Assembly: GCA_946482365.1 (NCBI GenBank)
Contig: CAMLQY010000001.1
Coordinates: 124,001-188,000, forward strand
Length of the DNA: 64,000 nucleotides
From: an uncultured Actinomycetes bacterium
GTDB lineage: Bacteria; Actinomycetota; Thermoleophilia; Solirubrobacterales; 70-9
Direction of reading: 5' to 3'
The notes beneath the pieces are model-generated. The model did no database searches. It was not told the DNA's origin and saw only the letters and a program-made list of their open reading frames with translations. The position numbers were made by a program, and so were the translations under genes. How positions within the stretch are numbered: the first letter of the stretch is position 1; the number at the start of each line of letters is the position of its first letter. Shown here one piece after another: positions 57,324-64,000 of the stretch.

Positions 57324-58571
57324 ATGGCCAGAATCCTGCTCGGGGTCAGCGGAGGGATCGCCGCCTACAAGGCGCTCGAGCTCGCGCGCCTGGCCACCTC
57401 GGCCGGCCACGGGGTGAGAATTCTGATGACCGAGGGCGCCGGCCGCTTCGTCGGCGCCGCCTCCTTCGAGGGCATCGTCGGCGCCCCCGTGCTGACCTCG
57501 GAGTTCGAGCGAGACCCGATGCGCGGCGCATTCCCCGGCGACCGGGCACCCGAGCACGACCCGATCGGCCACCTCGCCCTGGCCGCCAACTGCGACGCCT
57601 ACCTCGTCGCCCCGGCCTCGGCGAACACGCTGGCGAAGCTCGCGGCCGGGGTCGCCGACTCGATGGTCACCACCTCCTTCCTCGCCTGCACGGCGCCGCG
57701 CCTCCTCGCACCGGCGATGAACGACCGGATGTACGCGGACGCTGCGACGCAGGCCAACCTGGCGACCCTGCGCGAGCGGGGGGTCGTCGTGATCGAGCCT
57801 GACGAGGGTGCCCTCGCCTCCCGCGGCGAGCGCGGCAAGGGCAGGCTCCCCGACCCGTCCCGCCTCCTCGCCCTGATCGAATCCGAGCTCCCCACGGGTC
57901 ACCGCCCCTGGGACGGCCTGCGCGTCCTGGTCACGGCGGGCGGCACCAGGGAGCCGATCGACTCGGTCCGCTTCCTCGGCAACCGCTCCAGCGGCCGCAT
58001 GGGCATCGCCCTCGCGGCTGCGGCAGCCCGCCGCGGCGCCGAGGTCACCCTGATCGCGGCCAACGTCAGCCTCCCCGAGCCCCCCGGAGTCCACCGCATC
58101 GACGTCGAGACGACCGCGGAGCTTGCTGCGGCCACGCGCAAGGAGTTCGCCGCCAAGCACGTTCTGCTGATGGCCGCGGCCCCCGCCGACTTCCGCGCCG
58201 CCGAGTCGGCACCGGGCAAGATCGAGCGCACGGCCGAGGGGCTCGAAGTCCCCCTGGAGCCCACCGAGGACATCCTCGCGAGCCTCAAGGCCTCTCGTGC
58301 CGAGGACCAGACCATCGTCGCCTTCGCCGCCGAAGCCGGCGAGAACGTCGACCGGGCAAGGGAGAAGCTCCAGCTCAAGGGCGCGGACCTGATGGTCCTC
58401 AACGACATCTCGAACCCAGAAATCGGTTTCGAGAGCAAAGAAAACGCTGTGACGCTTATTGACCTAACGAGCGAGACCCCGGTCCCACAAGCTCCAAAGA
58501 ACACCATCGCTGAGGCAATCCTCGAGAGAGTCGACCAGCTGAGAAGCAACTCAAGCTCTCGGGCGAGATAA
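57324..58571 (+). CDS. coaBC: Phosphopantothenoylcysteine decarboxylase/synthetase CoaBC
   Basis: 415 residues. Two steps of coenzyme A synthesis. Seen: CoaC flavin domain VSGGIAAYKALELARL, LAANCDAYLVAPASANTLAKL, catalytic-loop APAMNDRMY; CoaB domain VTAGGTREPIDSVRFLGNRS, DILASLKASR, FAAEAGENVDRAREKL and GADLMVLNDIS. Relative to other CoaBCs it has an insertion of about 12 residues after EFERDPMRGAFPG. The ATG follows GAGGAG. Confidence 0.96.
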   Translation: MARILLGVSGGIAAYKALELARLATSAGHGVRILMTEGAGRFVGAASFEGIVGAPVLTSEFERDPMRGAFPGDRAPEHDPIGHLALAANCDAYLVAPASANTLAKLAAGVADSMVTTSFLACTAPRLLAPAMNDRMYADAATQANLATLRERGVVVIEPDEGALASRGERGKGRLPDPSRLLALIESELPTGHRPWDGLRVLVTAGGTREPIDSVRFLGNRSSGRMGIALAAAAARRGAEVTLIAANVSLPEPPGVHRIDVETTAELAAATRKEFAAKHVLLMAAAPADFRAAESAPGKIERTAEGLEVPLEPTEDILASLKASRAEDQTIVAFAAEAGENVDRAREKLQLKGADLMVLNDISNPEIGFESKENAVTLIDLTSETPVPQAPKNTIAEAILERVDQLRSNSSSRAR

Positions 58572-58603
58572 CTGCTGGGGCCCGGCCTGGCGGAAGCGGC
58601 TCT

Positions 58604-58698
58604 CCAGCGGGTGGCGCGATGGCGGGGGTCCCCCATAGCGGAGGACGCCGCAGGCGTCCGAGCACATGGGGGAGGGCCATCGCGACAGGACCCGCTGG
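58604..58698. repeat. Palindromic element, family B, copy 5 (coaBC-rimP spacer, inverted)
   Basis: Begins CCAGCGGGTGGCGC and ends GCGACAGGACCCGCTGG; arms GCGATGGC...GGGGGTCCCCCAT and ATGGGGG...GCCATCGC; loop GGAGGACGCCGCAGGCGTCC has its own small stem. Confidence 0.85.
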
Positions 58699-58717
58699 CC
58701 AGTCACCTCTCCCGAGC

Positions 58718-58723
58718 TATACT
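58718..58723 (+). promoter_or_regulatory. -10 box (TATACT) of the rimP-nusA-infB operon
   Basis: TATACT, the same hexamer as in the mihF promoter; no good -35 seen. Transcription would start near 58730 and pass through the leader terminator. Confidence 0.55.
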
Positions 58724-58758
58724 GGCCCCCAGCTTTTAGTAAGTCCCGATGTACCCGA

Positions 58759-58781
58759 AGTGGGCCTGGCCCACTTTTTTT
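58759..58781 (+). terminator. Leader terminator/attenuator before rimP
   Basis: AGTGGGCC-T-GGCCCACT (usable stem AGTGGG/CCCACT with loop CCTGG) followed directly by seven T. Located between the operon promoter and rimP, so some transcripts should stop here; fits NusA-dependent autoregulation of the nusA operon. Confidence 0.75.
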
Positions 58782-58795
58782 ACGGCCTCACCCAA

Positions 58796-59038
58796 GTGCA
58801 AGATCTTCAGCAAGACATCCAAGGGCAGCTTCGCGAACTCGACGCCGAGCTTGATCTCGTCGCGCTCGAGCAGCCGGGCAAAGAGGTTCTGCGGCTCTTC
58901 ATCGACCACCCCGACGGGGTCGACCTCGCCCTCTGCGAGAAGGTGACGAAGCACCTCAACCATCTCCGGGCCGAGTACTCGCTCGAGGTGTCCTCGCCCG
59001 GTCCCAAGTACCGAAAAGACAAGGAGCTTCCCCAGTGA
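58796..59038 (+). CDS. rimP: Ribosome maturation factor RimP, N-terminal domain only
   Basis: 80 residues from GTG 58796 (in-frame reading upstream runs through the terminator and palindrome and is unlikely to be translated). Seen: LDLVALEQPGKEVLRLFIDH, PDGVDLALCEKVTKHLNHL and YSLEVSSPGP, the RimP N-terminal alpha/beta domain. Family members are about 150 residues with a C-terminal SH3-like domain; here the frame ends right after [15 protein letters not shown] and overlaps nusA by 4 nt. Either a genuine single-domain RimP or a truncated gene. Start weakly supported (no ribosome site). Confidence 0.75.
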   Translation: MQDLQQDIQGQLRELDAELDLVALEQPGKEVLRLFIDHPDGVDLALCEKVTKHLNHLRAEYSLEVSSPGPKYRKDKELPQ

Positions 59039-60681
59039 GCAAGGAGATCGTCGACGCAGTCAAGGCACTGGAGCTGGAGAAGGGGATCTCCGCCGACAAG
59101 CTGATGGACGCGCTCGAGGACGCGCTCCTCTCCGCCTACAAGAAGACCCCGGACGCGGCCAAATACGCCCGCGTCGACCTCGACCACGAAACCGGCGATT
59201 TCCGGGTCTTCGAGCTGATCCTGCCGCCTGAGCTGGAGGAGAAGCTGCTCGCCGAGGCGGCGGAGGCGCAGGAGGCCGAAGAGCGCGAAATCGACCCCGA
59301 AACGGGCGAGCTGCGCGAGCCCGAGGAGCCCGAGCTGGATCCGGAGATGATCGCGCCCTACGAGGACCAGATCTCCACCCGCGACGTCACCCCCGAAGAC
59401 TTCGGCCGGATCGCCGCCCAGACCGCCAAGCAGGTGATCCTGCAGCGGATTCGCGAGGCCGAACGGATGATGATGTTCGACGAGTACCAGGACCGCGTCG
59501 GCGAGCTGATCACCGGGATCATCCAGCAGTCCGACAAGCGCTACACGCTGGTCCAGCTGCGCGAGCGGGTCGAGGCGCTGCTGCCCAAGTCCGAGCAGGT
59601 CTACAACGAGCGCTACGACCACGGGATGCGGGTCAAGGCCGTGATCACCGACGTCTCGGACTCGACCAAAGGGCCGGCGATCGTCGTCTCCCGGCGCAGC
59701 TCCGAGCTGATCAAGAAGCTCTTCGAAATGGAGGTGCCGGAGATCGCCGACAAGCTGGTCGAGATCGTCGGGGTCGCCCGCGAGCCCGGCTACCGCTCGA
59801 AGATCGCGGTGATCTCCCACGCCGACGGGGTGGACCCGGTCGGCGCCTGCGTGGGCCCGCGCGGCTCACGGGTGCGGATGGTCGTCTCGGAGCTGCGCGG
59901 CGAGAAGATCGACATCATCCCCCACAACGAGGAGCCCGCCCGCTTCGTCGCCAAGGCGCTCTCGCCGGCCCGCGTGCGCGAGGTGATCGTCGACGACGAG
60001 GAGCGTCAGGCGACGGTGATCGTCCCCGACGACCAGCTCTCGCTGGCCATCGGCCGCGACGGCCAGAACGCCCGTCTCGCCGCCCGTCTCACCGGCTGGC
60101 GGGTTGACATCAAGTCCGAGACCGAGTTCTCCCAGGAGGACCAGGACGTCGAGTACGAGGGCGAAGAAACCTTCGACGGGCGCTGCATGGCGGTGCTCTC
60201 CAACGGCCGCCGCTGCCCCAACGCGGCGATCGAGGGCTCGACTTACTGCGGCCTTCCCCAGCACCAGGCCCTGAGCCGCTTCGAGACCAGCCAGATGGCC
60301 GTGCTCGGGGCCGTTTCCGAAGCGGAGGTCGAGATCCTCGCGGACCCCGATGCTGATCAGGGGCAGGTCGCGGAGATCGTCGCGCGTGCTGAAGCCGAGT
60401 TCGTCGAGGAGGCTCCCGAGGAGGAAGTCTCAGAGGAATTGGCCGCGGGGCCCGACGAGGCCTCGGAGGGCGATTCCAACGGATCAACCGCGGGTCCTGT
60501 CGCGGAGGAGGACTCCTCGTCCTCGCAAGCTGCGGGCGAGGAGCCCACCTCCACGCCACCCGCGGAAGATGCCGCTGAGAGCGAGCTGTCTCAGGATGGA
60601 GCGGATGAAGAACCCGTCGAGCATGTCGATGCTGAGGAGCCCAACGCGGAGCCTGTTGCCGAGGAGGCAGAGCAGTCCTAG
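59035..60681 (+). CDS. nusA: Transcription factor NusA with extra zinc-knuckle-like motif
   Basis: 548 residues, GTG start. Controls pausing, termination and antitermination. Seen: N-terminal RNAP-binding domain ([20 protein letters not shown]), S1 ([20 protein letters not shown]), KH1 ([20 protein letters not shown]) and KH2 ([20 protein letters not shown]). About residues 384-410 hold [11 protein letters not shown] then [16 protein letters not shown], a Cys3His set not found in typical NusA. The last 120 residues are acidic and low-complexity, and residues about 485-510 come from a family-B palindrome. Insert in the N-domain ([20 protein letters not shown]) is also acidic. Confidence 0.95.
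   Translation: MSKEIVDAVKALELEKGISADKLMDALEDALLSAYKKTPDAAKYARVDLDHETGDFRVFELILPPELEEKLLAEAAEAQEAEEREIDPETGELREPEEPELDPEMIAPYEDQISTRDVTPEDFGRIAAQTAKQVILQRIREAERMMMFDEYQDRVGELITGIIQQSDKRYTLVQLRERVEALLPKSEQVYNERYDHGMRVKAVITDVSDSTKGPAIVVSRRSSELIKKLFEMEVPEIADKLVEIVGVAREPGYRSKIAVISHADGVDPVGACVGPRGSRVRMVVSELRGEKIDIIPHNEEPARFVAKALSPARVREVIVDDEERQATVIVPDDQLSLAIGRDGQNARLAARLTGWRVDIKSETEFSQEDQDVEYEGEETFDGRCMAVLSNGRRCPNAAIEGSTYCGLPQHQALSRFETSQMAVLGAVSEAEVEILADPDADQGQVAEIVARAEAEFVEEAPEEEVSEELAAGPDEASEGDSNGSTAGPVAEEDSSSSQAAGEEPTSTPPAEDAAESELSQDGADEEPVEHVDAEEPNAEPVAEEAEQS
60488..60565. repeat. Palindromic element, family B, copy 6 (inside nusA)
   Basis: 78 nt, a multiple of three: begins CCGCGGGTCCTGTCGC and ends CGCCACCCGCGG; arms GGAGGAGGACTCCTCG and CGAGGAGCCCACCTCC. 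Encodes [20 protein letters not shown] and STPP in the nusA tail, sharing AGPVA with the pyrK-D insert. Confidence 0.82.
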
Positions 60682-62939
60682 TGGCGAAAAAACGGGTTCA
60701 TGAGATCGCGAAAGCGCAGGGGCTGACCAGCAAAGAGCTGCTCGCCGCCCTGAAGGGAGCCGGGATCGAAGCGAAAGCAGCGGCTTCGAGCGTCGAGGAG
60801 GCCGATGCGCTGAAGGCGATCGAGGCGGCTAAAGGGGACGGGGGAGCCCCCGCCGCCGCCGAGGAGAAGCCGAAGGCCGCTGCCAAGCCGAAGGCACCGG
60901 CAAAAGCCGCTGCGGAGCCCAAGCCTGCCGCGAAGCCGCCGGCCGCCAAGCAGGCCGGCGCTTCGAAAGGGCCCGTGCGGCCCGCCGCCAAGCCTGCTTC
61001 CGGCGGGGGTGCCGGCGCCGCCGGCGGGAAAAAACGCCGTGTCGTGATCGACTCGCAGGCCGCCAGAAGGGACCAGATGGGCGGCCCGCCGCCTCAGCGC
61101 CCGCCACGCAGGCGCGGAGGCCGTCGCCGCCGGCCGATGCTGGAGGAGCCGCCGCCCAAAGTCGAGGAGGCCGCCGAGCCGGAGGCGACCAAGGTCCCGG
61201 CCGGCGCGACCGTGCGCGAGGTCGCCGAGCTGCTCGGCCTCGGCAGCGCCGAGGTGATCAAGAAGCTGATGATGATGGGGGAGATGGCTACCCTCACCCA
61301 GACCCTCACCGACGAGTCGATCTCGGCGATCGCCGACGAGTACGACCGCAAGGTCGAGATCGTCACCGCGGCTGACGAGGAGCCCGAGGCGCCCGAGTTC
61401 GAGGACGCCGCGGAGAGCCTCGCCGAGCGGCCGCCAGTGGTCACGATCATGGGCCACGTCGACCACGGCAAGACCTCGCTGCTGGACGCGATCCGCGAGA
61501 CCGAGGTCGCCGCGGGTGAGGCCGGCGGCATCACCCAGCACATCGGCGCCTACCAGGTGCACCACGACGAGAAGACGATCACCTTCCTCGACACCCCCGG
61601 CCACGCCGCCTTCACCGCGATGCGCGCCCGCGGCGCCAAGGTCACCGACATCGCGGTCGTCGTCGTCGCCGCCGACGACGGCGTGATGCCGCAGACCAAA
61701 GAGGCGATCGACCACGCTCGCGCCGCCGACGTGCCGATCCTGATCGCGGTCAACAAGATCGACAAGGAGGGCGCCCAGCCCGACCGCGTCCGCAACGAGC
61801 TCGCCGCCGACGGCCTCACGCCCGAGGACTGGGGCGGGGAGACGGTCTACGTCGACGTCTCGGCCAAGACCCGCGAGGGCCTCGACAAGCTGCTCGAGAT
61901 GATCCTGCTCGTCACCGAGCTGGAGGAGCTGGGGGCCAACCCCGACGCTCCGGCGTCCGGCACGGTGGTCGAGTCCCAGCTCGACCCCGGCCGCGGCCCC
62001 GTGGTCACGATCCTGGTCCAGCGCGGGACGCTGAAGGTCGGCGACTCGCTCGTCGCCGGGCCGCAGTGGGGCCGGGTACGGGCGATGCAGGACTTCACCG
62101 GCACGCGGGTCCAGAGCGCCGGTCCGGGGATGCCGGTCGAGGTGCTCGGCTTCGACGGGGTCTGCGACGCGGGCGAGTTCGTGCGGGCGGTGGAGAACGA
62201 CCGCCGCGCCCGCCAGGACGCCCAGGAGCGTGCGAACAGGCTGAAGACGGAGGCGCTGGCGCGCCGCCAGGCGCGCAAGGTCAGCCTCGAGGAGGTCTTC
62301 TCGCGTGTCCAGGAGGGCGACATCAAGGAGCTCAACATCGTCCTCAAGGCCGACGTCGCCGGTTCGCTGGAGGCCCTCCAGGACGAGATCGCGAAGGTGC
62401 CGCAGGAGCAGGTGGCGATCAACATCATCCACTCGCAGACGGGTGGCATCAACGAGTCCGACGTGATGCTGGCCTCGGCCTCAGAGGCGATCATCATCGG
62501 CTTCAACGTGCGCCCGCTCGCCGACGCTCGCCGCGCCGCAGAGCGCGAGGGCGTCGACGTGCGCACCTACTCGGTCATCTACAAGATCACCGAGGACCTG
62601 CGCAACGCGATGGAGGGCATGCTGGAGGCGGTCGAGGTCGAGGAGGTCCTCGGCGAGGCCGAGGTCAAGCAGACGTTCAAGGCCTCCAAGGTCGGCCGCA
62701 TCGCCGGCTGCGTCGTCAGCGAGGGCAAGGTCGCGCGCGACGCCAACGTCCGCCTGATCCGCGAGGGCACGGTCATCTGGGACGGCAAGCTCGGCTCCCT
62801 GCGCCGCTTCAAAGACAACGTGCAGGAGGTCGAGGAGGGCCAGGAGTGCGGTGTCGTCCTCGACGGCTACGCTGACGTCAAGGAGGGCGACGTATTGGAG
62901 TTCTTCAAGACGAAGCAGGTCGAGCAGACGCTGGCGTAA
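60681..62939 (+). CDS. infB: Translation initiation factor IF-2
   Basis: 752 residues, GTG start sharing one base with the nusA stop. Places initiator tRNA on the ribosome. Seen: N-terminal [20 protein letters not shown], an Ala/Pro/Lys-rich linker, IF2_N ([20 protein letters not shown]), GTPase motifs [22 protein letters not shown] and NKID, and the C-terminal domains ending [16 protein letters not shown]. No ylxR gene between nusA and infB. Confidence 0.98.
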   Translation: MAKKRVHEIAKAQGLTSKELLAALKGAGIEAKAAASSVEEADALKAIEAAKGDGGAPAAAEEKPKAAAKPKAPAKAAAEPKPAAKPPAAKQAGASKGPVRPAAKPASGGGAGAAGGKKRRVVIDSQAARRDQMGGPPPQRPPRRRGGRRRRPMLEEPPPKVEEAAEPEATKVPAGATVREVAELLGLGSAEVIKKLMMMGEMATLTQTLTDESISAIADEYDRKVEIVTAADEEPEAPEFEDAAESLAERPPVVTIMGHVDHGKTSLLDAIRETEVAAGEAGGITQHIGAYQVHHDEKTITFLDTPGHAAFTAMRARGAKVTDIAVVVVAADDGVMPQTKEAIDHARAADVPILIAVNKIDKEGAQPDRVRNELAADGLTPEDWGGETVYVDVSAKTREGLDKLLEMILLVTELEELGANPDAPASGTVVESQLDPGRGPVVTILVQRGTLKVGDSLVAGPQWGRVRAMQDFTGTRVQSAGPGMPVEVLGFDGVCDAGEFVRAVENDRRARQDAQERANRLKTEALARRQARKVSLEEVFSRVQEGDIKELNIVLKADVAGSLEALQDEIAKVPQEQVAINIIHSQTGGINESDVMLASASEAIIIGFNVRPLADARRAAEREGVDVRTYSVIYKITEDLRNAMEGMLEAVEVEEVLGEAEVKQTFKASKVGRIAGCVVSEGKVARDANVRLIREGTVIWDGKLGSLRRFKDNVQEVEEGQECGVVLDGYADVKEGDVLEFFKTKQVEQTLA

Positions 62940-62940
62940 G

Positions 62941-63282
62941 ATGGCCACTCCTCGCATGCGCCGGATCAACGAGGTGCTTCGCGAGGTCCTCGGCGCTGCG
63001 ATCGCCGAGCTGAGTGACCCCCGCATCGGCTTCGTAACCGTGACATCGGTCGAGACCAGCCCAGATCTGCGCGCCGCCAAGGTGCACGTCAGCGTGCTCG
63101 GCTCCGAGGAGGAGCGGGAGGCGACGCTCGAGGGCCTGCGCTCCTCGCATGGGGTGCTGCAGTCGAAGATCGCCGCCGAAACGCGGATGAAGCGGACCCC
63201 CACGCTGACCTTCCACTACGACGAGACCGTCGAGCAGGGCATGAGGATCTCGCGCCTGCTCGAGGAGGAAGGGGAAGGATGA
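62941..63282 (+). CDS. rbfA: Ribosome-binding factor A
   Basis: 113 residues, ATG one base after the infB stop. 30S maturation factor. Seen: RMRRINEVLREVLGAAIAEL, DPRIGFVTVTSVETSPDLRA, AKVHVSVLGSEEE and the ending RTPTLTFHYDETVEQGMRIS with the LEEE tail: complete KH-like fold. The stop overlaps the nrnA ATG. Confidence 0.96.
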   Translation: MATPRMRRINEVLREVLGAAIAELSDPRIGFVTVTSVETSPDLRAAKVHVSVLGSEEEREATLEGLRSSHGVLQSKIAAETRMKRTPTLTFHYDETVEQGMRISRLLEEEGEG

Positions 63283-64000
63283 GCCAGCTCGGGACGAGGC
63301 CGTCGAGCCTGGAGGACGCCGTCGCCGAGCTGCGGGCGCGCGACCGCTTCCTGCTCACCGCCCACGAGGGCCCCGACGGCGACGCCCTCGGCTCGCTGCT
63401 GGGGATGCACCATCTGCTCACCCAGCTGGGCAAGGACTCGGTGATGTTCATGGCGGCGAAGGAGTTCCCGCTGCCGGTCGAGTACCGCTTCCTCCCCCTG
63501 GAGGAGGTCTTCCACGAGGCCCCGGCGGACATGGCCGACCGCACGATCGTCTTCCTCGACTGCGGCAACGTCGACCGGATGCCGGTCGAGTTCCTCACCG
63601 CCGGCGACAACTTCAGGATCAACGTCGACCACCACCACGACAACACCCTCTTCGGCGACGTCAACCTGCTCGACACCGGTGCCTCGAGCACGGCGGAGAT
63701 CGTCTACCAGCTGGCGATCGCGCTGGGGGCCGAGGTCACCCCCGAGATCGCCTCGGCGCTCTACGTCGGCCTCGTCACCGACACCGGCAAGTTCATGTAC
63801 GAGAACACGAACGCCCACACGCACAGGATCGCCGCCGAGCTGATCGACGCGGGAGTCGCGGTCGACGAGACCTATCGCCGCCTCTACGAGCACGTGCCGA
63901 TCGAAAAGCTGCGGCTGCTCTCCCGGGCGCTCGACGGCATCGAGCGCCACTGCGACGACCAGCTGGTTCTCACCTACATAGCCGAGGCCGACTACGAGGC
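63279..64000 (+). CDS. nrnA: DHH-family phosphoesterase NrnA-like (3' end outside window)
   Basis: First 240 codons; continues past the window edge. Oligoribonuclease/pAp or c-di-nucleotide phosphodiesterase family. Seen: RFLLTAHEGPDGDALGSLLG (motif I DGD), IVFLDCGNVDRM (motif II), NVDHHHDNTLFGDVN (DHH motif III) and ALYVGLVTDTGKFMYEN (motif IV). The DHHA1 substrate domain lies beyond the end. rbfA-nrnA neighbourhood is standard. Confidence 0.95.
   Translation, partial: MSQLGTRPSSLEDAVAELRARDRFLLTAHEGPDGDALGSLLGMHHLLTQLGKDSVMFMAAKEFPLPVEYRFLPLEEVFHEAPADMADRTIVFLDCGNVDRMPVEFLTAGDNFRINVDHHHDNTLFGDVNLLDTGASSTAEIVYQLAIALGAEVTPEIASALYVGLVTDTGKFMYENTNAHTHRIAAELIDAGVAVDETYRRLYEHVPIEKLRLLSRALDGIERHCDDQLVLTYIAEADYE

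Noticed and set aside
58749..58946. Short ORF starting ATG 58749 across the rimP leader terminator
   Set aside because: Could be a leader peptide, but its ribosome site is weak and most of it runs antiphase through rimP; mentioned only as an attenuation option.

Overview
The window is one contig of a very GC-rich, densely packed bacterial chromosome. Gene content and order point to an actinobacterium of the class Thermoleophilia (Solirubrobacterales-like). The supporting evidence is the runs yebC-ruvC-ruvA-ruvB-secDF-recJ-rel, pyrR-pyrB-pyrC-carA-carB-pyrK/pyrD-mihF-gmk-rpoZ-coaBC and rimP-nusA-infB-rbfA-nrnA, pdxS/pdxT vitamin B6 genes, an actinobacterial-type mIHF, and many GTG/TTG starts with 4-nt stop/start overlaps. 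The placement rests on synteny seen by eye, not on a tree.

Layout. 1-3.2 kb: an operon of SDR (cut by the window edge), APH-like kinase, DUF6285 protein and acyl-CoA dehydrogenase, probably for acyl-CoA or lipid catabolism. 3.3-13.2 kb: small stand-alone genes (IPT/PASTA secreted protein, DUF1330, SHOCT, cytochrome P450, coiled-coil lipoprotein, zincin, PIG-L deacetylase, membrane proteins, RpiR regulator). 13.5-16.2 kb: pdxS, pdxT and an M29 aminopeptidase. 16.2-19.8 kb: an AT-richer accessory island with an MccB-like (ThiF/E1) adenylyltransferase, a SAM methyltransferase, two related short ORFs in a diverged tandem duplication, and two winged-helix regulators. 20-32 kb: YebC, Holliday-junction resolution (RuvABC), SecDF translocase, RecJ and bifunctional (p)ppGpp synthetase/hydrolase. 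32-45.4 kb: lipid kinase, MBL-fold hydrolase, phosphohexomutase, HIT protein, CorA, a SAM-I riboswitch with threonine synthase and a MoaD/ThiS-like protein, two nucleotide-sugar genes, YedK, an alpha/beta hydrolase and tRNA-Arg(CCG). 45.9-56 kb: RNase Z and an almost complete de novo pyrimidine operon headed by PyrR with a PyrR-type RNA hairpin over its own ribosome binding site. 56-64 kb: mihF-gmk-rpoZ-coaBC, then rimP-nusA-infB-rbfA-nrnA (nrnA runs off the end).

Most unusual points: (1) the 16.2-18.7 kb island looks like a small RiPP or peptidyl-nucleotide-like gene cluster whose candidate precursors are two short homologous ORFs. (2) At least two families of long palindromic elements, each with a conserved core or ends and copy-specific but self-complementary arms, are scattered through the window. 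They lie in frame inside recJ and nusA, and one joins pyrK to pyrD in a single reading frame. They resemble Rickettsia palindromic elements in behaviour. (3) Several genes have an extended TANNNT -10 box ending 6-8 nt before the start codon and no Shine-Dalgarno sequence, as expected of leaderless transcripts. (4) RimP appears to lack its C-terminal domain, and NusA carries an extra Cys/His zinc-knuckle-like motif and a long acidic tail.
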